Below the pieces are notes generated by a model, which was given only the letters and a program-made list of their open reading frames with translations, did not search any database and had not been told where the DNA came from. From contig NZ_JANSUY010000001.1 in NCBI RefSeq assembly GCF_024741135.1, positions 496,001 to 560,000 of the forward strand: 64,000 nucleotides of DNA. The letters run 5' to 3'. Below are positions 44,657 to 53,093 of this stretch, piece by piece. Both the position numbers and the translations under genes were made by a program. Each line of letters starts with the position of its first letter. Position 1 is the stretch's first letter. The DNA is from Aquiflexum gelatinilyticum (GTDB lineage Bacteria > Bacteroidota > Bacteroidia > Cytophagales > Cyclobacteriaceae).

Positions 44657-45571
44657 TTATCCGTCATGTCTTGCCCCTTCCATGACCTTGAAAATATGAA
44701 GAACAGCAGGGAAAATTGCATCCATGGACTCGGCAGCTCCTTTTGTCGAACCGGGTAATGCCAACACCAAAGTGTCTCCAATCAATCCCGCCACACTTCT
44801 AGACAACATGGAATAGGGAGTCCGCTGTTGTCCATAGGCACGGATTGCCTCCTCGATGCCCGGTACTTCTTTTTCCAAAAGCGGCTTGATGGCTTCAGGT
44901 GTCACATCTCTTGGCGACAAACCTGTGCCTCCGGTAAAAATCACCAAATTCATACCCTCGGCAGAATACTGCTTTAATTTTTCCTGAATGATAGCTGTCT
45001 CGTCAGGAATCACCATATAGTCTCCAATGATGACACCTTGTTTTTCCAACTTTTCGATAATGGTCTTTCCTGCCATGTCCTCTTTGGTTCCCTTGGATAT
45101 TGTATCCGAACAGACCACCACGGCAGCTTTGAGTCCTTGATTTTCTTTTTTGGCAAAATCCGTCTTGCCGCCTTTCTTTTCCAGCAATTTGATTTGATTG
45201 ATGCTGATGCCCTTGTCAATAGGTTTGAGCATGTCGTACATCGTCAGGGCCACGACAGAGGCAGCATGCATGGCTTCGACTTCCACCCCGGTTTTGTAGA
45301 TGGTATGGATCTCCGCATGGATGTGGACATCCAATCCTTCAATTTGATAGCTTATGGCAGTGAATTCTATCGGCAGGGGATGACAATCCGGGATCATATC
45401 CGAAGTGCGTTTGGCAGCAAAAAGTCCCGCTGTCTTCGCCATTTCAAAGACATCACCTTTTGGTACCTTCCGCTGAACGATGGCATCGATGGTTTCCTGT
45501 GAACTCACTGAGACAATTGCCTGTGCAATGGCTTTGCGGAGAGAGGGAGATTTGTGGGTAATGTCGACCAT
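44657..45571 (-). CDS. moaCB: Bifunctional MoaC/MogA-type Moco protein
   Basis: 304 residues. Residues 1-145 are MoaC: VDITHKSPSLRKAIA, MIPDCHPLPIEF, HTIYKTGVEVEAMHAASVVA. Residues about 150-304 are a MoaB/MogA domain: VVVCSDTISKGTKEDMAGKT and FTGGTGLSPRDVTPEAI. MoaC makes cyclic pyranopterin monophosphate with MoaA; MogA adenylylates molybdopterin. Such fusions are known in Bacteroidota. The gene ends the Moco operon and is separated from moaE by compound repeat copy 3. Confidence 0.92.
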   Translation of the reverse strand: MVDITHKSPSLRKAIAQAIVSVSSQETIDAIVQRKVPKGDVFEMAKTAGLFAAKRTSDMIPDCHPLPIEFTAISYQIEGLDVHIHAEIHTIYKTGVEVEAMHAASVVALTMYDMLKPIDKGISINQIKLLEKKGGKTDFAKKENQGLKAAVVVCSDTISKGTKEDMAGKTIIEKLEKQGVIIGDYMVIPDETAIIQEKLKQYSAEGMNLVIFTGGTGLSPRDVTPEAIKPLLEKEVPGIEEAIRAYGQQRTPYSMLSRSVAGLIGDTLVLALPGSTKGAAESMDAIFPAVLHIFKVMEGARHDG

Positions 45572-45926
45572 TTTTTAGAGTATCAAGATTTTAGTATCAA
45601 GTAAACAGAAGCGAGAAACGAGAGCCGAGAAGCGAGATTCTGGAGTCATAGTTGGCAGTGGCAGTTGGCAGTGGTTAGGTTTTAAGAAGCGGGAAGCGAG
45701 AGCCGAGATTTTGGAGTGAGGTATGAAGCCTAAGCATCAAAAATTACAACGCGAAGGACCCAAGCCTTCAACAATTACAATTCGACTGGTTTCAGGTAAT
45801 GGTTTGGAAATCAGTTAATAAAATAACCAAATAACCAATTTCGACAACCGGACAACGCGAAGCATACAACCCGACAACTATTACAACCATTATCACAACT
45901 ACAACAACTACAACAACTAAAACCCT
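45572..45926. repeat. Compound intergenic repeat, copy 3
   Basis: Modules in order: TATCAAGATTTTAGTATCAA (about 45580-45599), GAGAAACGAGAGCCGAGAAG (about 45612-45631) with a second GAAGCGGGAAGCGAGAGCC nearby, AATAACCAAATAACCAATTT (about 45821-45840), ACAACGCGAAGCATACAAC (about 45852-45870) with a TACAAC tract to about 45919. It lies inside the otherwise compact Moco operon, between moaCB and moaE, and abuts the 3' end of moaE. Confidence 0.75.
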
Positions 45927-46373
45927 TCAAACATTCTCCTTCCAGACCGAGCCGTCGTTGTCTATCAGTTCTTTTCCCCAGACAGGAACTTCTTTTTTGA
46001 TCCTTTCCACCAATTCTTCGCAGGCATCTATGGCAGCTTTGCGGTGCTTGGATGAAGTGAATACAAAGAGGCAGATTTCACCGGCTTTTACCTCTCCGAG
46101 ACTGTGGTAGATATGCATGCAGCTCAAAGGGTATTTGGCAAATATAGCTTCCCTGATCTCAAAGGCCTTTTCCAACGCCATTTCTTCATATGCTGTATAC
46201 TCAATCGCAGTGACTTTTCCGCCTTCTTTTTCATCTGCCCTTACTTGTCCGAGAAAGATGCTGTGTCCGCCGATATCTGTTTTGGAACTGTGGTTGGCGA
46301 TGGACTTGGCGATGGATTCTGGGGAAATAGGTCCCTGAACAAAGATGTTTTTTGGGCTTCTTTTGGTTTCCAT
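45927..46373 (-). CDS. moaE: Molybdopterin synthase large subunit MoaE
   Basis: About 148 residues from ATG 46373; a longer frame to 46409 overlaps the moeB end. Conserved stretches: HSIFLGQVRADEKEGGKVTA, IEYTAYEEMALEKAFEI, HSLGEVKAGEICLFVFTSSK, HRKAAIDACEELVERIKKEV and PVWGKEL. Together with MoaD it adds dithiolene sulfur to cPMP. It begins 5 bp after the moeB stop. Confidence 0.93.
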   Translation of the reverse strand: METKRSPKNIFVQGPISPESIAKSIANHSSKTDIGGHSIFLGQVRADEKEGGKVTAIEYTAYEEMALEKAFEIREAIFAKYPLSCMHIYHSLGEVKAGEICLFVFTSSKHRKAAIDACEELVERIKKEVPVWGKELIDNDGSVWKENV

Positions 46374-46377
46374 GTAC

Positions 46378-47466
46378 TTATTTATAAATCGGTGAATCAG
46401 GGGCTTCAATGCCTCCTGATATTGAATGTATCTTTTTTCCTGGAAAATGCTTTTCCAACATTTTTACTGCCTTCAAACTTCGGACTCCGCTTTGGCAAAA
46501 CAACAAGATCAATTCCGAATTGAGCCATTCTTGGTGCTTTTCATCTATCAGGTCCAAGGGCACAGATTGATATTTAAATCCTTTCAGTTTTGGGAATTCA
46601 TCCGCTTCCCTGACATCAACGAGTGTTCCTCCGGGGAATTTATTCAATAAGGCAAAAGCTTCTTCCCAATCAATAGAGTCACCATCTCCACAAACTACGG
46701 CATAATCTGTTGCCTCCAAAGCTTCCATCGAGGAAGGAATCCCTTTCTTTGAATCCTGATTTTTGCTCAGTTCCATTGTATAGGCTTGATGGCTGAGCAG
46801 ATTGTAAAACAGCATCTTGTCCACCAAGGTTTCCCCGTATCCTGTCAGATATTTTATAGTTTCTGCTGCCTGTAAGGTCCCAATTATTCCAGGCAAAACC
46901 CCCAAGACTCCGGTTTCATTGCAGTTGGGAATTTCGTAGGCAGTAGGAGGATCGGGGAAAATATCACGGTAATTGATGCTGTTTTGGCCGTTTCCATTCA
47001 AGATTGCAACCTGCCCCTCGTTTTGGTAAACTGCCCCAAACACCAGGGGTTTTCCCATAAGGACGCAGGCATCATTGACGAGGTATCTTGTGGGAAAATT
47101 GTCCGAACCGTCAATGATCAGGTCGTATTTGGAAAATATCGCCTTGATGTTTTGCGTGGTGATGAATTCCGGGATGCAGTTGATCTTGATATCGTGGTAT
47201 TTTGCTTTGAGAAAATGGGCGGCAGTTTCAGCTTTGTATAGTCCCAAATCTCCCTCTCCAAAGAGTACTTGTCTGTTTAGGTTGGATAATGATACCACAT
47301 CTCCGTCCACAATGCCTATGGTTCCGACACCTGCGGCAGCGAGGTATAGTAATACCGGGCAACCCAAACCGCCTGCACCGATGACCAATACCTTCGCCTG
47401 CTCCAGCTTGTGCTGCGCTTCTTTTCCAAATCCGGGCAATATGTATTGTCTTTCAAAGCGGTCCAT
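46378..47466 (-). CDS. moeB: MoeB-type adenylyltransferase with rhodanese domain
   Basis: 362 residues. ATP-binding GAGGLGCPVLLYLAAAGVG (about 32-50), NLNRQVLFGE, SDNFPTRYLVNDA and PNCNETGVLGVLPG match MoeB/ThiF. The C-terminal ~100 residues are a rhodanese domain with the catalytic Cys in LLFCQSGVRSLKA. The CxxC zinc pairs common in E. coli MoeB are not obvious. It activates MoaD by adenylylation and loads sulfur on it. Start 13 bp after the moaD stop. Confidence 0.92.
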   Translation of the reverse strand: MDRFERQYILPGFGKEAQHKLEQAKVLVIGAGGLGCPVLLYLAAAGVGTIGIVDGDVVSLSNLNRQVLFGEGDLGLYKAETAAHFLKAKYHDIKINCIPEFITTQNIKAIFSKYDLIIDGSDNFPTRYLVNDACVLMGKPLVFGAVYQNEGQVAILNGNGQNSINYRDIFPDPPTAYEIPNCNETGVLGVLPGIIGTLQAAETIKYLTGYGETLVDKMLFYNLLSHQAYTMELSKNQDSKKGIPSSMEALEATDYAVVCGDGDSIDWEEAFALLNKFPGGTLVDVREADEFPKLKGFKYQSVPLDLIDEKHQEWLNSELILLFCQSGVRSLKAVKMLEKHFPGKKIHSISGGIEAPDSPIYK

Positions 47467-47478
47467 ATCATCTTTTTA

Positions 47479-47721
47479 TTAACCTCCTGAAAAAGGAGGT
47501 AGCAACGCCACTTCAGCACCTACAGGAATGGCTGTCTTTCCGACTGCCATTTTTTTGTTGATTGCAATGCTAAACTTGGTATGCTGAAGGTCGGGGTATT
47601 GTTGGTAGAGATAGCCTAATAAAACCTCTGTGTCCTGCATGTATTCCAATTCCAATAGGTTGGTTTTGATTTTTTCGGCAATCATTCCGAATGCAACCAC
47701 ACGGATTTTTGTAATTGTCAT
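47479..47721 (-). CDS. moaD: Molybdopterin synthase small subunit MoaD
   Basis: 80 residues with a ubiquitin-like fold and the C-terminal diglycine (LLPPFSGG) that carries the thiocarboxylate. The start is ATG 47721. It lies between the TauE-like gene and moeB in the same operon. Confidence 0.9.
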   Translation of the reverse strand: MTITKIRVVAFGMIAEKIKTNLLELEYMQDTEVLLGYLYQQYPDLQHTKFSIAINKKMAVGKTAIPVGAEVALLPPFSGG

Positions 47722-47761
47722 AGGTTCTAATTTACATATTAGATTTGGAATAATTAGATTT

Positions 47762-48505
47762 TCAGTCTGGCCAGATCAACTTTACTGCTGCAATAAACAA
47801 AACCACGGTAAGGAGGTATTTGATCATGATGGGATGGAATTTCTTTGCGCCAAGATAAGCCCCCAAAGCACCGCCGGCAATTGTTAGCGGCATTACAATC
47901 CAAAGTTGCCGATCAATCTCCACCTGAAAACCATCTGCTCCAAGGAACCCGGAAACGGAATTGAAGAAGATAAACAGCGCTGAAACGGCGGCGGTTTCTT
48001 TCATATTGGTCCAACCCAACATCAGCAAAATCGGAGAAAGGATGATTCCGCCTCCTATGCCGATCAAACCGGAAAAGAAGCCAATTACCAAACCCAAGAC
48101 TGGTCCCATCCACCACTGTCTTTCCATGGAAGGACGGTCTGAAATAGGGAATACATTCAAAAATCTCAGGATGGGGAAAAACAACAATACCCCCAAAATC
48201 CTTTTGTACAAAACGGTATCCACCAATATACTTCCACCAAAATATGCAGCAGGTATCGAGAAAATGACCAATGAGATAAACAGGGAAGTCGGGAAAGTGC
48301 TTGCCTTCCGAAAGGAAAGAAATGCCATCAGCGAGACAAACATATTCATGATCAAAGCTGTGGGACGGATTTGCTCAGGGGCAAAGTTCAACAAGGCCAA
48401 GACCATCAAGTAGCTGCTAGCACCGCCATGACCCACGGAGGCATACAAAAAAGCCACGATGGGAAGTATGAGGTAGAGTATAAATTCATTCAATCCATCT
48501 GCCAT
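47762..48505 (-). CDS. TauE/SafE-family membrane transporter
   Basis: 247 residues with about eight hydrophobic helices. GHGGASSYLMVLALLNFAPE and GLIGIGGGIILSPILLMLGW are the repeated motifs of TauE/SafE (sulfite exporter) proteins. Being inside the Moco operon (3 bp from moeA, 40 bp from moaD), it may move a sulfur anion or molybdate-related ion linked to Moco synthesis; that is inference. Confidence 0.88.
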   Translation of the reverse strand: MADGLNEFILYLILPIVAFLYASVGHGGASSYLMVLALLNFAPEQIRPTALIMNMFVSLMAFLSFRKASTFPTSLFISLVIFSIPAAYFGGSILVDTVLYKRILGVLLFFPILRFLNVFPISDRPSMERQWWMGPVLGLVIGFFSGLIGIGGGIILSPILLMLGWTNMKETAAVSALFIFFNSVSGFLGADGFQVEIDRQLWIVMPLTIAGGALGAYLGAKKFHPIMIKYLLTVVLFIAAVKLIWPD

Positions 48506-48508
48506 ATT

Positions 48509-49690
48509 TTACCATTCATAGATATTGACTTTGGAACCTTTCTCTAAAAACTGCACTTCTTCTCCGACTTCGGCAATGCAGTTAGCAGATCCATAAGAAA
48601 TAAGGTTAAAGGATTCCTGACCGGGCAGGACGATTACTTTTCCATCCTCGAGTTTTGCTTTGAGGAAAAAAGTGAGGTTGGCATTTTTATCAAAATCTTC
48701 TGCCAAAGGGAAATAGCCACTTGGTTTCCATACCTCTGATTTTCCTATCCACGCTTCGAGACAAGGTTTTACATATTGCTGAAAACAGGTTAGGGTAGAA
48801 GCTGGATTTCCCGGCAAGGCAAAAACCCATTGGTTTTCACGTTGCCCGACAAAAAGCGGTTTTCCAGGCTTTTGCCTCACTTTATAGAAAAGTTCTTTGA
48901 CTCCAGCCTTCCGCAATCCCTCTTTGACATAATCATATTCACCCACAGAAATGCCTCCCGAAAGGATCAGGATGTCATATTTTCCTAAATAGTCATTGAT
49001 TTTTTCCTGCAGTTTTTCAGGGTCATCGATGGCTTTGCCGATTTGGATAGCATGGATTCCAAGCTGATGGAGGTAAGATTCGAGGATGGGTCCATTGGCG
49101 TTGTAGATTTTCCCAAACTCCAAAGGTTTTCCGATTTCCTCCAATTCATCGCCTGTAAGGATTATCCCAACAGCAGGAGGGCTGTAAACGTGGATTTTTT
49201 CCATTCCGACCGACGCCAATAAGCCTACCATTCCAGGTGTAATTGGGCTGCCTTTTTTTGCAATGAGGTCTCCGGATTTGTTTTGGGCTCCTTTTGCCCG
49301 GAAGTTGGCTCCTTTTCTGAATTTCTCAGGATCAAATACCAATTGTCCGTTTTCTATCTTTACCCACTCTTGAGGAATAACCGTGTCCGCGCCGGCAGGG
49401 ACAGGAGCGCCGGTAAAAATGCGGATGGCCTCATTTTGATCCAAAGTCAACACCTCCATATCTCCGGCTTTGCTTTTGGAGATCGGACGGAGCTGTCTTA
49501 AAGGATTGCCTTCCTGCCAAAAAATGGCATAGCCATCCATGGCTGAATTGTCAAAAGAAGGAATATCTATAGGGGAGAAAATATCCTCCGCCAATACCAA
49601 ACCGTTGGCAGCGCCAAGGTCAACAAAAATTCTTTTGCCGAGAATCAGGTGGTCGTTGAGGATTTTTTTTGCTTCGCTTACTGAAATCAT
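48509..49690 (-). CDS. moeA: Molybdopterin molybdenumtransferase MoeA
   Basis: 393 residues. DIPSFDNSAMDGYAI, FTGAPVPAGADTVIPQEW, LILSGGISVGEYDYVKEGL and FALPGNPASTLTCFQQYV are the four blocks of MoeA. Inserts Mo into adenylylated molybdopterin. It lies 9 bp after moaA and 3 bp before the TauE gene. Confidence 0.97.
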   Translation of the reverse strand: MISVSEAKKILNDHLILGKRIFVDLGAANGLVLAEDIFSPIDIPSFDNSAMDGYAIFWQEGNPLRQLRPISKSKAGDMEVLTLDQNEAIRIFTGAPVPAGADTVIPQEWVKIENGQLVFDPEKFRKGANFRAKGAQNKSGDLIAKKGSPITPGMVGLLASVGMEKIHVYSPPAVGIILTGDELEEIGKPLEFGKIYNANGPILESYLHQLGIHAIQIGKAIDDPEKLQEKINDYLGKYDILILSGGISVGEYDYVKEGLRKAGVKELFYKVRQKPGKPLFVGQRENQWVFALPGNPASTLTCFQQYVKPCLEAWIGKSEVWKPSGYFPLAEDFDKNANLTFFLKAKLEDGKVIVLPGQESFNLISYGSANCIAEVGEEVQFLEKGSKVNIYEW

Positions 49691-49699
49691 AGATAAAGG

Positions 49700-50686
49700 C
49701 TAACCGCCGATTTTGATCATGCTGCGGTTTTCGATTTTGTCTGCTTCGGCTTTGAGGTAATCAGGTGAAAACTGTCCTCCGAGCATGGCATGTTTGCGGA
49801 AAATGGAAAGCCTGATCAGGGGCAAGATGTCCTCACCTTTGCGAAGCGTCCCCAATAGGTCCATTTCCTCTTTGCCAAAAAGGCAATTCTTCATCTTGCC
49901 GTCTGCCGTAATCCGCATCCTGTTACAGTCGCCGCAGAAGTGTTCACTCATCGTGGTGATAAAGGCAAAAGTCCCCTCATAACCTACCACTTTATATTTT
50001 TTGGCTGTATCATGGACCTGATCCTGCAGTTTGACGACCTCCATTTCGGCCTGCACCACCTCGAGCATCTGCTTGGCGGTGATGACTTTTTCACTTTTCC
50101 AATGGTTGCCCGAAAAAGGCATAAACTCGATGAAACGGACGTGAAGTGGAAGTTTTTCAGTGATCCTTACAAAGTCCAAGAGTTCATCTTCAATGATTCC
50201 ATTGAGAGCTACGGCGTTGACCTTGACTCGGAAACCATGCTCAAGTAACAGAAGGATGTTATCCCAAACCTGTTGGAATTGGTTTCTTTTGGTTAGTTTG
50301 AAGAATGTTTCGGGATTCAGGGTGTCAAGACTGACATTGAGGGAACGGATTCCGGCATCCTTAAAAAGCTGCAAATGCTTGTGCACCAAAACACCGTTGG
50401 TGGTCATGGTGAGTTCTACCGGTAACTTGGAAAGCCGCTGTACAATATCAGGAAACTCTTTTCTGACCAAAGGTTCGCCACCTGTCAACCTGATTTTCTT
50501 AACTCCGAGGTCCACAAAAGTCTTGGCGATCTGTTCAATCTCTAAGGTGGACATGAGTTTGGAATTGGGCAGGCACTCGATTTCCTCATTGGGCATGCAA
50601 TAGGCGCAACGGAAGTTACAGCTATCGGTCAGCGATATCCGGAGGTAATTGTGGATCCTGTTATGTTGGTCAATTAGCTTTTCCAA
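49700..50686 (-). CDS. moaA: GTP 3',8-cyclase MoaA (radical SAM)
   Basis: 328 residues. Radical-SAM CNFRCAYC (Cys23, Cys27, Cys30), KIRLTGGEPLVRKEF, the C-terminal cluster in HFCGDCNRM and MKNCLF, and the C-terminal GG needed for activity. Start of the Moco operon: moaA-moeA-tauE-moaD-moeB-moaE-moaCB. Confidence 0.97.
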   Translation of the reverse strand: MEKLIDQHNRIHNYLRISLTDSCNFRCAYCMPNEEIECLPNSKLMSTLEIEQIAKTFVDLGVKKIRLTGGEPLVRKEFPDIVQRLSKLPVELTMTTNGVLVHKHLQLFKDAGIRSLNVSLDTLNPETFFKLTKRNQFQQVWDNILLLLEHGFRVKVNAVALNGIIEDELLDFVRITEKLPLHVRFIEFMPFSGNHWKSEKVITAKQMLEVVQAEMEVVKLQDQVHDTAKKYKVVGYEGTFAFITTMSEHFCGDCNRMRITADGKMKNCLFGKEEMDLLGTLRKGEDILPLIRLSIFRKHAMLGGQFSPDYLKAEADKIENRSMIKIGG

Positions 50687-51107
50687 AAGAGGAGTCTTTT
50701 TCTGTCAGATTCAAATTTGCCAAGATTTGATTAGAATAAAAAGGAGAATTATATCAAGTATAAAGAACCAAGTTTCAAGAAGTGAGAGACGAGAGACGAG
50801 AGGCGAGAACCGAGAAGCGAGAATGAAAAGTATCAAGTTTCTAGGAAGTCGCCAGTCTCAGCAGGCAGTGATCAGTCGAGATTCAATCGTCAATGCGAAG
50901 CAGATTATCAGAAAACTGAAAACCTGATAAGACGAAGCATACAACTATTACAACCACTAGAACAATTAGAACCAATCCCCTAGAGACCCTTCGACTTCGC
51001 TCAGGGACCACCCTTCGTGTTTCAGGGTGACGGACTCGAAAACCCGACAACCTGACAACGCGAAACAGAGAACCATGACAACAAATACAACCACTAGAAC
51101 AATTAAA
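50687..51107. repeat. Compound intergenic repeat, copy 4
   Basis: Modules: TATCAAGTATAAAGAACCAA (about 50753-50772), GAGAGACGAGAGACGAGAGG (about 50783-50802) and more, CAATGCGAAGCAGATTATC and GACGAAGCATACAAC (about 50890-50945) with a TACAACCACTAGAACAAT tract, the REP-like CCCTTCGACTTCGCTCAGGG (about 50986-51005) and CCTTCGTGTTTCAGGGTGA (about 51012-51030), and ACAACGCGAAACAGAGAAC. It separates the Moco operon from the cytochrome gene and abuts that gene's stop codon. Confidence 0.75.
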
Positions 51108-53075
51108 TCACTTTGCTAACGAATTGATCCAAGCCGCAATCTTCAAAGCTTCCTCTCTTGGAACCTGAGGCATCGCTGCCATCGGCGTGGCATAATCCGG
51201 CCAATTCTCTGGTTTTGGGTTGTAGATCAGTTCCACGATTTTCTCATTGGAATATTTCCTTTTGGCTATTTCTGCATAAGCTGGACCAACTTGTCGCTTG
51301 GTGGCATTGTGGCAGGCGGTACAGGTATTTTTAGCAAGCAAGGCATTGATAACCTCAAGTGAAGGAACTTCATTGGCCGCTGCTACCGGTTTGGCGGCAA
51401 TTGCAACAGGTGCTTTCTTTGGAGAAGCGGCGGCTTTCTTCGCTGCTTCAGCTTCCTGTTTTGCTTTCTCGGCTACGGAGTTGTACTTACTGAGTTCATC
51501 CACTGCCAACTTTGCCCCTTCGGGAATATTGTTCAGTGTGTAATATGCCGTACCATGAACCAGCGAATGGGATTCGATACTCTCCCGGACGCCATCCAAG
51601 GATATTTTGTGGATGTGATACCTTCTTAAGCCATCGACTACAATCCTTACTTTCATGCGATCAGCCGATACCTTTACTCCCGAGATGACATTATCCTGAA
51701 TATTGACAGGAGGACTTCCATAGACCGGATGGTATTTGTAGGTAAAGCTCTGAACGGCATAGGAAGCCAAGTCCTCTGCTGAATTGATATTGACAGGCTT
51801 GGTAAATTCTATCTCAAAACCATCAGGCATGGCCTTGACGGTTCTCATTTCGAAAGGGATTTCATTGTTCCATACCATACGCTGCAAGCCTTCATTGGCT
51901 TCGCCTGCGGAACCCCAGCCTCTGTTGGTTTCGCCTACAAAAAGCGACTTGTCCGCTCCGAACGCAATCCGCATCACACCGGATTGGAAGCCTGCACGGA
52001 AGTCAATGGATGCACCTTGGTATTGTCCGTTGACTTTCTCCAACATGACACGCATGATCTTGCTCTGACCCTGATCTCCTACGAGGACCTGACCTTCGAA
52101 TGGCCCCAAATGTCCTTTTGGGATCTGCAGAGGCTCTGAGTTGGAGATGCCGTGGATGCCATGTGGCAACCAAACTGCCGGAAGCTTGATGGATGGGATT
52201 TTTTCTTTGGCCTCAAAAAGTGTGATGAATTCCTCATCGACCACATTTTCGGGCTTGATATAGCGGCCGTAAGTGTTTTTGATTTTCCTTGGATCTACTA
52301 CTGCGTCAAATTGCTCGGCAGTCAGCTTAAAGGGAGGTCCTGCCAATCCTGTCCAGGCCAAGCCTGCAGGGTGTCCGGTAAAATCTCCTTTTTCCAGATG
52401 CCACAAACCACCTGAAGCCATGTAATCACCCTGGTTGTCAGTGTAAAATAATTCTCCGTCTATGATGCCTAGTCCTGCGGGAGAGCGCATGCCTGTAGCC
52501 CAAGGCTCCATTTTGCCATCAGGGGAGATTTTCATCACCCAACCTCTGTACGGCACGCGGCTTTCACCTCTCCACCATTCTTCATTGCCAAAGGCCACAT
52601 TGCCGGAAACAAAGTAATTTCCATCGGTGCTGACTTTGGGTCCAAAACTATATTCATGGTAATGCCCGGAGATGTCCCAAGCATAGATCGTCTCGTATTT
52701 GTCTGCGTAGCCGTCCTTGTCTGTGTCGGTGACTTTGGTGAGTTCACCCCTTTGGGCACAGATCCATGAACCGTCCTGATAGGTCAATCCGAGGATTTCG
52801 TGGAGTCCTGAAGCAAATTTTCGGAAGAAAGGTCTTGGGCTTGTGGGATTTTCTACGATGAAAATATCCCCCCGCCTAGTCGCCACGCCAAGGTTACCAT
52901 TTGGCATCAAAGCCAATCCGCCTACCTCAAGGAGCGTTCCTTCCGGACTACTTACCTTCATGATTTTGTAATAATCCTCCTCTAATGGAGACTCCTGTGC
53001 CATGGCCGGACGGGAAAACAATCCCAAAATTCCGAGTGCCAAGACAGTAATATATGTTGAATGAAAGGTCTTCAT
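51108..53075 (-). CDS. Secreted cytochrome c with dehydrogenase-like propeller
   Basis: 655 residues. Signal peptide (1-26, ...RPAMAQ). Residues about 30-430 form a beta-propeller of the glucose/sorbosone dehydrogenase or PVC-type kind (LMPNGNLGVATRRGDIFIVE, WICAQRGELTKVTDTDKDGY, SPAGLGIIDGELFYTDNQGD). A middle beta domain and an Ala/Lys-rich linker (about 545-565) lead to a monoheme cytochrome c with CTACH (585-589). It probably oxidises a sugar-like substrate in the periplasm and passes electrons on. It forms a pair with the DUF1080 gene 18 bp upstream. Confidence 0.82.
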   Translation of the reverse strand: MKTFHSTYITVLALGILGLFSRPAMAQESPLEEDYYKIMKVSSPEGTLLEVGGLALMPNGNLGVATRRGDIFIVENPTSPRPFFRKFASGLHEILGLTYQDGSWICAQRGELTKVTDTDKDGYADKYETIYAWDISGHYHEYSFGPKVSTDGNYFVSGNVAFGNEEWWRGESRVPYRGWVMKISPDGKMEPWATGMRSPAGLGIIDGELFYTDNQGDYMASGGLWHLEKGDFTGHPAGLAWTGLAGPPFKLTAEQFDAVVDPRKIKNTYGRYIKPENVVDEEFITLFEAKEKIPSIKLPAVWLPHGIHGISNSEPLQIPKGHLGPFEGQVLVGDQGQSKIMRVMLEKVNGQYQGASIDFRAGFQSGVMRIAFGADKSLFVGETNRGWGSAGEANEGLQRMVWNNEIPFEMRTVKAMPDGFEIEFTKPVNINSAEDLASYAVQSFTYKYHPVYGSPPVNIQDNVISGVKVSADRMKVRIVVDGLRRYHIHKISLDGVRESIESHSLVHGTAYYTLNNIPEGAKLAVDELSKYNSVAEKAKQEAEAAKKAAASPKKAPVAIAAKPVAAANEVPSLEVINALLAKNTCTACHNATKRQVGPAYAEIAKRKYSNEKIVELIYNPKPENWPDYATPMAAMPQVPREEALKIAAWINSLAK

Positions 53076-53093
53076 ATTCTAAATGTCAATAAG

